Assembly (NCBI GenBank): GCA_001972305.1
Contig: BDDD01002046.1
Span: 117,498 to 181,497, forward strand
Origin: Cephalotus follicularis
Taxonomy: Eukaryota > Streptophyta > Magnoliopsida > Oxalidales > Cephalotaceae
Length of the DNA: 64,000 nucleotides
Reading direction: 5' to 3'
Of the stretch, positions 22,949 to 33,140 are shown one piece after another. The notes beneath the pieces are model-generated. The model ran no database searches. It saw only the letters and a program-made list of their open reading frames with translations, and had not been told where the DNA came from. A program made the translations under genes and the position numbers. The number at the start of each line of letters is the position of its first letter. Positions within the stretch are counted from its first letter, which is position 1.

Positions 22949-24116
22949 CAGTCTGTAACACCCCCGGATGGCGGGAGTCGTCATAGGTCATAATACAAAA
23001 TCTATCATAACATAACATATCTAAACATAAACATAACTTATCAGCCAAAACGTGGCGGTCATAACATAACTGAAAACAAAAAAAACTTAACAATTTCTGA
23101 AAACTTAAACATATTCCATTTCAAAACTAAAACATATGTATCTTATTGTTCAAGACCATTTAAACAGAAAACATAACGGGATCACACTCCTATGGATCCA
23201 AAATATAAGGTGGTCATCTCTCATTCACACATTCCCCTGCTGCTCTTGATAACCTGCCGCATGGAAAACAAAAACGCGGCTGAGCAAACCTCAGTACGGA
23301 TAAGGAAAGAAAGAGCAGTAAATGATAAGTTTAAAGGTAGTAAGATTTCAATAAAATTCATAACAGAAATCTTAAGCAATTAAAAACAATTAAACATTCG
23401 TAAAGTCACATTTGTGCTTTCATAAAATCCATATAACTTTTGAAACATTTACGAAACATTTCAAAACATCATATCACGATTCATAAGTCATACTGCGCCA
23501 CATACATATCACATAACATATATTTTGGCAAGGGAGGCGCTAATTCCACATGCCTACTAGAATTGAAGTGTACGGCACTACACAAGTCAATTCTCACATA
23601 TCACATATCCTATACTAGAATCGATTCATACGCCTCTATCACATAGCGGATCCATAAATCCATCTCATGGGATTTATTCATAACACTCAGAGACGCCATA
23701 GACGAATGACACCACTACGGAAGTGTCATGTCCCCGTGCCAGGCCTACGACATGCCTATGGTACGCCCCATAGGTGGGTACAATACTAGTATTCAATCAT
23801 TTAAAAAACATCGATTTATCGAAATCAATTTAAAACACATAAATATCCTTCCACAAAAAATATTTGAAAGTCGTTCACAACGATATCATAACATACATTT
23901 CATAGTCAAAACATCAACTCATTTATTTTTCGTGATAAAGAGATGGTCATTTCGTAACATATCGTAACGTATCTGACACACCCCGTTTATCAAGAAGACG
24001 ACAATAAAGTGGTAAAGCAATTAACACATAAATACAGCTCATGTAAAAAAAATAAAATTTAAACTTTTAAGCCAGATGTTAGTTGCGGAAGCATAAAATT
24101 CATAAGCTGTAAACTC

Positions 24117-24144
24117 GTAGCATGCATCCCATACTACACGCTAC
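24117..24144 (-). other. Covarying LTR stem-loop, TE5
   Basis: Plus-strand arms GTAGCATG and CACGCTAC pair with one G-T wobble around a 12-base loop containing the reverse of TATGGGATG. It corresponds to stem-loops in TE1, TE7, TE12 and TE13. A second conserved stem (TTAGCC with GACTAA) is at 24370-24394. Confidence 0.7.
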
Positions 24145-24473
24145 CCAAAACAAGTCCGTCATTGTTAATCGCCCACAAACGGAGCATGATCACAGTACAA
24201 TATTAAATCCATCATTAACATAACCATAAGTACAGTACATTAGAAATCCTTTAACAAAACAGCTTATTACAACTTAAAAAGTAGAACCAAGAACAATAAC
24301 AACATAACGACTTGTTCTTCGTCCATGCCAGTCCAATCGGTCCACTGCACCAATCTGTAAAGTAGGGGGTTAGCCTTTGTCCTCACTCGACTAAGTCATA
24401 ACGTAGCTCGGGATCAACATTAATTGCATGTCATGTAATATATGTATAAATGATGCAGTGCAGGAAATACCAG

Positions 24474-24501
24474 TTTATATATATATATATATATATATAT
24501 T
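24474..24501. repeat. (AT)n microsatellite
   Basis: About 12 AT units inside TE5. A similar run lies in the TE13 LTR at 45990-46016 at a comparable place, so it may be an LTR family feature. Confidence 0.9.
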
Positions 24502-25280
24502 TAACAGTACAGTAAAATAACGGTGGGTACATATATAGGAAAATATATGTATGCAAGAATAGTACAGTAGTGATCCAGCCAGGATCACAACCACAATCAC
24601 AGTGATATCCGTCATGGACCAACATGCAGTACAGTATGTCCGTAAGAGGACCACAACAGTCAGGCAGTATGTGTAACGCCGCCAACTCCTGGCCCCATGC
24701 TACACTCCCACTCCGGTCCCTACTCCTGGAAACCGAGCGAGGCAACAGTACAGTACAGTGAGTCACCCAGCCATACTCCTGGCCCCTAGGTCAACCCTAC
24801 CACTAGCCGATGCTGGAAACCTCCGCCATGCAACTAGTGGCTCAAGCACAAACACATAGAAATTCACAGAGCAACCAGTGAATCAAACAGTAAACAGTGC
24901 AGTAACAGTACAGTAGTGATAGTTAGATCGGCAACAGGCAGTTCATTTTCAAATATTTCTGGAAGTAGTAAATATTTGAAATAAATATTTTCGATGGTAA
25001 ATGTACTTTTGAACAATTCAGTAGTGTAAATCATTTCCCAGTTCGTTCGAAAATACGTTATTAATCAATACATATCTTCATACTCAAAATAGCGCGTTCC
25101 GAGTTCGCATATGCATTTCTAAATATCATAACTTTAGAAATCACAAACGATTTACAAACAGTAACCAAACAGGCAGTAAATAGTGTTTATACAATGCATA
25201 CAAATGCTCAAATGCACCCTAACAGGAATCGGGATCGTTTTGCATCGTTAGATAAGGAAAACTTCAAACAGTACCAAAAG

Positions 25281-25602
25281 ACGTCGATGTCCATTAAAAG
25301 GCGTCGATGTCTTTATCCATCAGCGTCGATGTCCAAGTCCTCAGTGTCAGCGTTTCCTACTGTTTATAGACGTCGATGTCCATTTTATACGCATCGACAT
25401 TCAAGGTCTAGAACCCTGAAATGTTAGCGTACTGCTTATGACGTCGATGCGTTAGGGTAGGAACCCTAGGCATCGACGTGTAATACGTCAAACCCAAACA
25501 GATAGCCTAAGGCGTCGATGTCTTTCCATATACGTCGATCTGTTTCACATCAGTAACCAAGCAATAACCCAAAGATGTCGATGTTTATTAAAAGGTGTCG
25601 AC
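25281..25602. repeat. Phased ACGTCGATGTC array, TE5 (second array)
   Basis: GTCGAT/GTCGAC-type cores start at 25283, 25303, 25325, 25346, 25372, 25392, 25443, 25472, 25514, 25534, 25577 and 25597. Gaps are mostly 20-22 bp. The first array nearer the LTR end is at 26347-26506. Confidence 0.8.
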
Positions 25603-26346
25603 GTTTATCGAGTAGCAGTCGTCTTCTTCCTCACAACTTAACAGACAGTAGCCATTTCAACCATTTACATGCAAGACAACATGTAATCGAGGCAGGAACC
25701 CAACATGCAGATACATATTACATATCTAGCATAACATGGAATTAATCTAGTGAGCAAAATCAATTCAATACTCATGCAATTTATACACCAAAACATAACC
25801 CATGCATGAACATTAATCTCAGAATTACAGTTATGGATTTCCCCTACCTTTTGTTCCAAGTTAGGAATAGGAAAGTTCACCTCTTTGCATTCCAAACTGG
25901 TCACAGCAGCCCTTCCAGGTCCGTCCCGTTGCTGCTAGCCCACAAGCTCTATGTTCCAAGCTCCAACCAAGGTTCAACAATGGTGGAAACGTTTATCTCT
26001 CCTCACTGTTTCTTTGTGTTTTCCTTTTTCTTATTTTTCTTTTCTCTCGTTCGTTTTAGGCAGAGAAGGGTGTTTTATATTGGTTGGAGTTTGTTTCCTT
26101 ATACACCAATGCCAGAATCCCCTCTTCTTCACACCCTCCCCAAACCTGGGTGCAAGGAACACCAGGTGTCTCCCTTTTGCTGCCAAGGTCCATGCATGCC
26201 CTCACATGCCTTCCCATTTCTGCCATTTCAGTCCTAGCGGTGCAGGGTACCATATTGCATGCTCAACACGTCTTGATTTGCATGTTAAAATGCATGGATA
26301 AACCCCCTTGCACGTTATTCTGTCAGTAGAGTAACGTGCCTAACAT

Positions 26347-26506
26347 TCGATGTTTACGCATCGATGTCTTCTTCAAAGACATCGATGTCTTTCCCCCTTT
26401 TAGACAAGGGCATCGATGTCTTCGCCTGCATCGACGTGCATGTGCATGCAGTTACATGCGCCCCTTTGCTTCAAGGACGTCGATGTGTTTCTAAAGGCGT
26501 CGACGC
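26347..26506. repeat. CATCGATGTC array, TE5 (first array)
   Basis: Cores at 26347, 26361, 26382, 26413, 26431, 26480 and 26500, less regular than the second array but including 20- and 21-bp gaps. It lies 180-340 bp from the outer LTR end, the same place as the CAGTCGGCTG array of TE12. Confidence 0.7.
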
Positions 26507-28397
26507 GTTTCCTCCAAAACAACGTCGTTTTAACCCTTTTAACATTCCTTTAATATTTTACCCTAAAATTCAACATCATTAGAGTCTGGAAAACATCATC
26601 AAAGCCTTGGAAATCCATCACTTTATTAATTCGACAATAAAACACATTACATTGTGAAATTAGAACATAGGAAAATCTCGGGCGTTACAGTATCTTAGCA
26701 TAAAAATAAACTCAGGAACATTTAATTTCATAAAATGTCAAAAACCAACTTTATTTCTGAAATATAATTCAGTTCATAAAAGGAAGGAACATAGCATAAA
26801 ACAAAACAGATTTCAGTTCAATAATCAGATAGCCTTGGAATGATAGAAATCCGTACCTTATGCGTTCACAAAAGCACTAACGGATAGATGATTTAAATCA
26901 AACTCCCCTTGAAGCACAACAATCTAAAGGACACCCAAAACCATTCATATAAGGGTCAAAGAAACATTAGAGACATTAAACAGACTTATTACAGTGTTTA
27001 GAAAATACCCGGATTGATTTGGAGAACAAACGGAGCAAAACAGTTGAAAACGGAAATTTTTCTGGGCAAAACAGCCGACTGTTACAGAGCACCAGCCGAC
27101 TGGGGAAGCTTGGCAGTCGATTAATCACAAGGGCTAGTCGACTACACAAGGCAGACTGCAGGCAGTCGACTGTCACATAGATCCAGTCGATTGTGCATAA
27201 CAAGGCAGTCGACTTGTTCATAGGGCTGTCGACTACACAATCCAATCCAGCCGACTATCCACAAGAACAACCGACTGTTCTGGACGACAGAACAACAGAA
27301 ATTCGACATTTTAATGCAGAAACTGGTTTAAACGAAAATGACATTAAACCAGAGACACAAGAACATAAACATATGACCTTATATGACATTTAGATGATAC
27401 AGAAACACATAATTGATAGGGAAAAAGATGGACAGTGGCTTAACTTCCAAGGAAGGCAAGAAAAGCATTTAACATGTGCATACATATATGTCCAGATTTC
27501 TGTCCATTATCACTTGCAGACCTTAAAAACAGATTATGACATGTTTAGGGCGTTTAAAACATGTTGACAGGCTTAATAACACAATGACAAACACAATAAG
27601 GCAGGAATTCAACTTAAAGGACAATGAGGACACTAACAACAAAACCAAAAGACAAGTGAAACAAATCAGTATAATGATATTCCTAACCTGCAATGATGAT
27701 CAAGAACACCGAAACAGCAGAAGAATACCACAATTGATTTGTTACCCGGCTGTACACAGGAGACCAAAGAGAAAACCAAAGAGAAAAGTATAAAGCTTTA
27801 AACCAATCAAAGAACTCAACAAAAGGGCAACAGAAGATTGAGATTACCTCAAACAACCTGATGAAACGATTTCACAAGGATCAACAAACTCCAATAATGC
27901 AGAAACTCAGCAGTGACACTTTACAGAAAAGAGAGGCAACATTTAAAAGGCAATGTCTCTCACCAAAAGGAAAAAGGAAGACAAAAATCTGATCAAAAAG
28001 GAAGAAGAGAGGATTTCAGGGAATGAGAAAGGAATAAGTGATTACAACCGTGTGAAATGATGAGGGGAGGGAGAGGATTACGGGAGAAGAGAGGAAGAAA
28101 AGGAAAGAAATGAAAATAAGGAAAAAGAAAAGAATTAAAAGAAATGTAATAAAAGAAAAGAAAAGAAAAGGTTTTAAAAATAATTGTTTTAGTAAAATAA
28201 AATTTTGAATTAAGCAAAATAAAAAAAAAACCAAACCCAACATTGCATATCCAAAAATTCAGGTAGGTATCAATCAACCCAAATCACATAGGCCCAAAAC
28301 GAAGGGCAACTGGGCTTTAAAATTAAACAAAATTAAAAGTCCGAAAACGAACACATAAAAAGTCCGTAAAACACATACGAGTAGACAGGGTATTACA

Positions 28398-28609
28398 TTA
28401 GCCTAGACTAAGTAGAGGTCTGTTTACTCTGTTGTGCTCGAGCCCTCTCGACCTGAACTTCATTCAATATGATTTCTAACAATCTCACCTTTTGGGCGAC
28501 CTCCATAAAAGTGCCCAGTTCCATAGCTCTAATCCAAGACCGAAGATCCGGTCGGAAACCCCTCAGGAACATCCGGATCTTCTTCTCCTCATCTGCCACC
28601 AGATAGGAT
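28398..28609 (-). pseudogene. TE1 Gag, middle fragment
   Basis: ADEEKKIRMFLRGFRPDLRS, then an arginine/leucine-rich helix (MEVAQKVRLLEIILNEVQVE), belong to the C-terminal half of the capsid. It joins 35774 upstream across TE6 and 5721 downstream across TE2. The ATGAA at 28610-28614 is the left TE6 duplication. Confidence 0.87.
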
Positions 28610-28820
28610 GAATGTAATACCCCGTTCGTTCACGTACATATTTTCGGATTTCAAATTTGATTTATTTGGTTGTGTTGGCATAATGTGATCTTTGGGCTAT
28701 ATAATTTTAAATGCAACTAATAAGTCACATAAGTCCTATGTAAATGTTTAAAACCATCTAGTATAGTAATATTGGAAGTTTGACAGAAAATTGGAATTGA
28801 AACTGCTGTATTTTGCTGTT

Positions 28821-29020
28821 CAGTCGAGCAGAACAGTCGACTGTTAGACCTTGAGTAGTCGACTGCTTTGTAAAACAGTCGACTGGTTGCCTTGCACAGT
28901 CGACTGGACCCCCTGTCACAGTCGACTGGATTCAACCCAGTTTGAGTAGTTGGCTGCCTATGCCACACAGTCGACTGCCTCCTTTGAGTAGTCAACTGGA
29001 TCTTGATACAGTCGGCTGGA
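28821..29020. repeat. Phased CAGTCGACTG array, TE6 5' LTR
   Basis: Motif starts at 28821, 28834, 28856, 28876, 28897, 28919, 28947, 28968, 28989 and 29009. Apart from the first gap (13) and one of 28, spacing is 20-22 bp. The 3' LTR counterpart (about 34455-34672) has one extra unit of exactly 20 bp near its start. Confidence 0.88.
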
Positions 29021-29040
29021 ATTGTCCAGTGAACTTTCTG

Positions 29041-29933
29041 GTTTTAAGTTTTGTAATCCGTTTGTTCGTCTAATGATTTGGAGTCTGTTTTAAACACTAT
29101 TAAGTTACTGTTTGATGTTTGGAAGTGATATTTGAATGCTTATATGAATGATATTGCACCTTTTATATTTTTGTGCTTTGAAGGACTTTTAAATTGTTCG
29201 TCAATTCGTAAAGTTATATTGTGATCGCTTAAGGTACGGATTCTTCATTCTTGGCTTATTCCTTCGGTTTTACTGAATTGAATTCAAAAATGTTTTTGTA
29301 CGGATCACTCTTTCTTTGGTGCACCTATTGATTTTATTAGAGTAAAAATGTTAGGTTTACTTTATGAATAACGTACGGATGTTTCGTTCCTTGACACCCT
29401 TCTACTGTTTCTATAGTAAAAAGATAGTTTTACTTTATAGATAACGTACAGATTCTATCGTTCTTCGGTTATCTGATTTTATTGAAACTGTCCTGTTTTA
29501 CTTTATAATTAATGTACGGAATTCTATCGTTCCTTGGCTATTTGATTATCAAACTAAAATCAGTTTTATTCTATGATCTCATTTTATAGACTTGATTATG
29601 TTTTATATGTTACGTAAATAAATTGGTTTTTGACATTTTATGAAATTAAACGTTCCCAACTATATTTTTATGTTAAGATACGTTACGATGTGTTATGAAA
29701 TGATCATCTCTATACAGTGGAAAATAAATGAGTTGATATTATGTAAAGATTTTGCTATGTCCAGAAATTGTTTAGAAAACGTGTATACATTTTTAAATTG
29801 ATTTTAAAAATAAAGCAATGTTTTTGAAATAAAGATATACACAGAGATATTTCCTACCTATGGAGGTACCATAGGCACGTCGTGGGCCTGGCACGGGGAC
29901 GTGACACTTCCGTAGCAGTGTGAGTTTTAAGTT
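29041..29933 (+). repeat. 893-bp tandem duplication, first copy
   Basis: The block starting GTTTTAAGTTTTGTAATCCG at 29041 recurs at 29934 and can be followed to 30507, where TE7 starts, then on from 32145. The TE6 3' LTR and the TE14 LTR have this region once, so the duplication is private to this LTR. Confidence 0.88.
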
Positions 29934-30507
29934 TTGTAATCCGTTTGTTCGTCTAATGATTTGGAGTATGTTTTAAACACTATTAAGTTACTGTTTGATG
30001 TTTGGAAGTGATATTTGAGTGCTTATATGAATGATATTGCACCTTTTAGATTTTTGTGCTTTGAAGGACTTTTAAATTGTTGGTCAATTCGTAAAGTTAT
30101 ATTGTGATCACTTAAGGTACGGATTCTTCATTCTTGGCTTATTCCTTCGGTTTTACTGAATTGAATTCAAAAATGTTTTTGTACGGATCACTCTTTCTTT
30201 GGTGCTCCTATTGATTGTATTAGAGTAAAAATGTTAGTTTTACTTTATGAATAACGTACGGATGTTTCGTTCCTTGATACCCTCCTACTGTTTCTATAGT
30301 AAAAAGATAGTTTTACTTTATAGATAACGTACAAATTCTATCGTTCTTCGGTTATCTGATTTTATTGAAATTGTCCTGTTTTACTTTATAATTATTGTAC
30401 GGAATTCTATCGTTCCTTGGCTATTTGATTATCAAACTAAAATCAGTTTTATTCTATGATCTCGTTTTATAGACTTGATTATGTTTTATATGTTACGTAA
30501 ATAAATT

Positions 30508-32139
30508 TGTAATGACTGCAAAATTCAATTAATGTATATTGATTTCTATTGTTATAATAAATATACATTTTAAATTGAATTAATTGTCCAATTCTTTCAA
30601 TTTGTGATTGGTAAATTACTTGGGATGAATTGGGATGCAAATTGGTGGAAACCCACTTAAGAAACCCTAATTTAACCCAGGACAGCCGACTGTCACAGGG
30701 GAACAGTCGACTGCCTGATGCGTGTGGAAAATAGTCGACTGTCACATGCATCCAGTCGACTGTAAATTCGACAGAACATGTGTCTGTGCAGGTGTCAACT
30801 GATCTTGGGCGTGGCATGCATGGGGGGTACGTGTCCTAAGCTGCCATAACATGCAATGTGATGCCTTGCATGCCCTTGCATGTGCTCTACAATGACAGAC
30901 CTGCACCTGCAACATTGAAAGGAGAAATTAGCAAGAAACAAAGGCATGTGAGTGAGAGGAAAATAGAGAAAATGTTAGAACAAATGATCTCTGGCAAATT
31001 CATGGGTTATATCAGCTGTGGAGTAGTGTGAAGGAGTGTTAGAAACACTTGAGATTGAAAGAATTGCTGGAATTGATTGGAGAACTTGCATTGGAAGGTT
31101 TGGAGTTTACAGCTCAAAGAAGGAGAGGGGAAGCTTTGATCACCTCCTGGTAAGTTCCAAATCCGAACCTGTTAATGTGGTGTTATAATCCAACAGTAAT
31201 GTATCTAGATGAGGGTTTAATCTCCTGTTAACATGATTGATTAAAACATCTTCTAGGATTTATGGAGGTGATATGCAATATGGCACATTAATTCAAGTAA
31301 ATGAATATGCAATCTCTAAATTGGTTAGAAGGTTGTGTAATATTGTTACTGAATTGTACTGATTGAATTGACTGTCTATGATATTGCCATAGTTAGCGAT
31401 GGAGGATATCACTGATTATGGATGTGATCCTGGGTGCCAGGAGTTGGCCAGAGTATCACCCCCACTGTCTGCAATTGCAGAATTACTGATAAACTACCCG
31501 CCAACGCCGGTAGTAAATGTTACCTAATCTATCTCCTTGGTGCATAGGGTGATAAATAAGTGGTGCGCAATTGGTGCTAGGAGTTAGCGATATGCGACAC
31601 CCAAACCACTGGACTGAATTGATTGTACCCTTGTGCGGTATCTTTGCATATGTACTGTTTATGGCCACTTGGCATGACTGCTTATATATTGGCACACTGA
31701 AATTATATTTTGATATAAACTGTCATACATATTGCATTCATACATTCCTCTGCATACATTATCTTCCTGCTTAGCCAAGTGAGGACAACGGCTAACCCCT
31801 ACCATTACAGATTGAACAAGGACATTTCGAACCTGCTGCCGAAGCTTTTGGAGAGCTTCTTTATCTTTAAGGTTGTTATTTATGTACTGTACTGAATTGT
31901 AATGAACGAACGTATCATACCTAGTTTCTTGTTGTATTCCTTATGTTAAGGATAATTTGACTGTACCCGCACGTAGTATGGGATGCGTGCGGATGACTTG
32001 TATTTTATATATTCTGGCTTATTGACTGCTTTCGCATACTGTTTATGAACTGTTAAATGAAATGCTGGAATGTATGTTTAAAACTGATATCACCATATAT
32101 GCTTGTGTAACGAAAGTACCGAAATAACGGGGTGTGACA
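30508..32139 (+). mobile_element. TE7, solo LTR in the TE6 5' LTR
   Basis: 1632 bp, TGTAATGACTGC to GGGGTGTGACA, flanked by perfect AAATT duplications (30503-30507 and 32140-32144). Its 3' half is close to the TE13 LTR. It has a short CAGTCGACTG cluster at about 30683-30770, a TTAGCC/GGCTAA stem at 31771-31795 and a perfect stem at 31967-31992. Insertion after the 893-bp duplication is certain because it interrupts the second copy. Confidence 0.93.
31967..31992 (+). other. Covarying LTR stem-loop, TE7
   Basis: Perfect 7-bp arms CCGCACG and CGTGCGG around TAGTATGGGATG, about 150-170 bases before the LTR end. The loop sequence is shared with TE5 while the arms differ. Confidence 0.75.
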
Positions 32140-32747
32140 AAATTGGTTTTTGACATTTTATGAAATTAAACGTTCCCAACTATATTTTTATGTTAAGATA
32201 CGTTACGATATGTTATGAAATGATCATCTCTTTACTTATTTTTATGCATAAAGTATATGATACTTAAAGATTCAGGTATTTTTCTATCTCTTAAATTATC
32301 GTTTTATGTTTTATGATTCTATATCCGTACTGAGGTTTGCTCAGCCGCGTTTTTGTTTCCATGCGGCAGGTACTATGGGACAGCATCCGAGCAATGTGTG
32401 ATGAGTGATATGTCACCTATGATAAGGATCACTTAGGAGATGGACTCGTTTTTGCTTAGTTATTTTATGGTCATGTTAGGACCCCCTTTAAACAATATTA
32501 TGTCTTTTAGTTTATGACTTTGGATTATATTTAAGTTTTGGTTTATGTTTAAGTTTTCATATTATGAATAAAGTTTTAGACAATGTCTTAGATTTTATTT
32601 ATTAAGTTTTAGACCATCATGCAATTTGAATAAAAGATGAGTTAATATTTTGATAAAAAGAATAAAATTGAGCCATGCTATATGATCAGTTATGAATAGT
32701 TTAGGATTAGGACCCGTGACGACTCCCTCCGAATCGGGGGTGCTACA

Positions 32748-33140
32748 GAAATGGTATCAGGGAATAGGTTTTGCTTTCCTTAGAAAACCTGTCTAGGTTT
32801 GACCTGTGAGATTTGGTAGACATTGGGTTAGGATTTCTTTTTGTGATCTTTCTGACGTGTTTGTTGTTTCGACCATGGTTTCTTTGTTGTTGTGTTATGT
32901 TTTGGATTTATGTTTCGTAGAGTCTCCGCCTTAACGACGCGTCAGACTGCAAACGCTCCAGGTATTGTTTTGGTTTTGTTTTTGTTTGGTAGCCGTGAGG
33001 AGTTTGTTTTAATTGATAAGTCAACTTATGCTACGGTAACTGAATCGTTTGTTATGCATCTTGGTGTGTCTTTGCTGTTATTTGTTTCGGATTGATATAT
33101 GTTAAGTTTTCGGGACGAAATCTTTTTAACGGGGGAAGGA
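32748..33140 (+). pseudogene. TE6 interior: primer site, protease remnant, PPT
   Basis: TGGTATCAGG at 32752-32761 is the tRNA-Met primer site. At about 32925-33080 one frame reads LTTRQTANAPGIV, then FVLIDKSTYATVTESFVMHLGVS. This matches the Gag-protease region of TE2 and TE14 (TTQQAANAPG; YVLYDTGSTHSVVARSFVRH), with the catalytic D-T-G changed to D-K-S. The end is a standard polypurine tract (AACGGGGGAAGGA, 33128-33140). Ends and PPT are intact, so the unit may be mobilisable in trans. Confidence 0.82.

Larger units (their letters stand above)
23974..26689 (-). mobile_element. TE5, solo LTR in the TE2 5' LTR
   Basis: 2716 bp with ends TGACACACCCCG and CGGGCGTTACA, flanked by perfect GTATC duplications (23969-23973 and 26690-26694). 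No internal region is present, so it is a solo LTR left by LTR-LTR recombination. On the minus strand it has the scaffold of the TE1 and TE12 LTRs (same ends, same CCCCTACCTT...CAAGTTAGGAA block near 25840, same hairpins). Its two motif arrays use an ACGTCGAYGTC-type core instead of CAGTCGGCTG. Open frames at 25806-26582 are LTR sequence, not genes. Confidence 0.93.
5722..28397 (-). mobile_element. TE2, Tekay/Del-like chromovirus, minus strand
   Basis: A full-length element bounded by LTR ends TGTAACACCCC at 5722 and GGGTATTACA at 28397. Flanks are CTAGC at 5717-5721 and TTAGC at 28398-28402, a 4/5 match to a 5-bp target-site duplication. It is inserted in TE1 gag. The order right to left is 5' LTR (22954-28397, holding TE5), primer site, gag, protease, RT start, then TE4 in place of the RT core, RNase H, integrase, chromodomain, PPT, and 3' LTR (9926-12584 plus 5722-5791, split by TE3). 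The protein is closest in this window to TE14. Several stops make it inactive. Confidence 0.88.
22954..28397 (-). repeat. TE2 5' LTR, split by TE5
   Basis: LTR ends are TGTAACACCCCCGG at 22954 (inner) and GGGTATTACA at 28397 (outer). Removing TE5 and one copy of its duplication leaves about 2.7 kb, colinear with the 3' LTR. Contents include the hairpin block at 23256-23280, a phased array at about 27074-27285, and (AAAAG)4 at 28151. Scattered substitutions and small indels against the 3' LTR show TE2 is older than TE3. Confidence 0.9.
28615..32747 (+). repeat. TE6 5' LTR with duplication, deletion and TE7
   Basis: Compared with the 3' LTR, about 1.1 kb is missing after ATTTTAAA near 28715 (present as 33240-34341). 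An 893-bp segment is duplicated in tandem (29041-29933 and from 29934), and TE7 sits in the second copy. The end is GGGGGTGCTACA at 32747. It holds the phased array 28821-29020 and the hairpin block 32344-32367. No coding is seen. Confidence 0.88.

Noticed and set aside
25806..26582. Several 80-143-residue open frames in three frames
   Set aside because: All lie in the solo LTR TE5, in overlapping frames on both strands, without conserved motifs.
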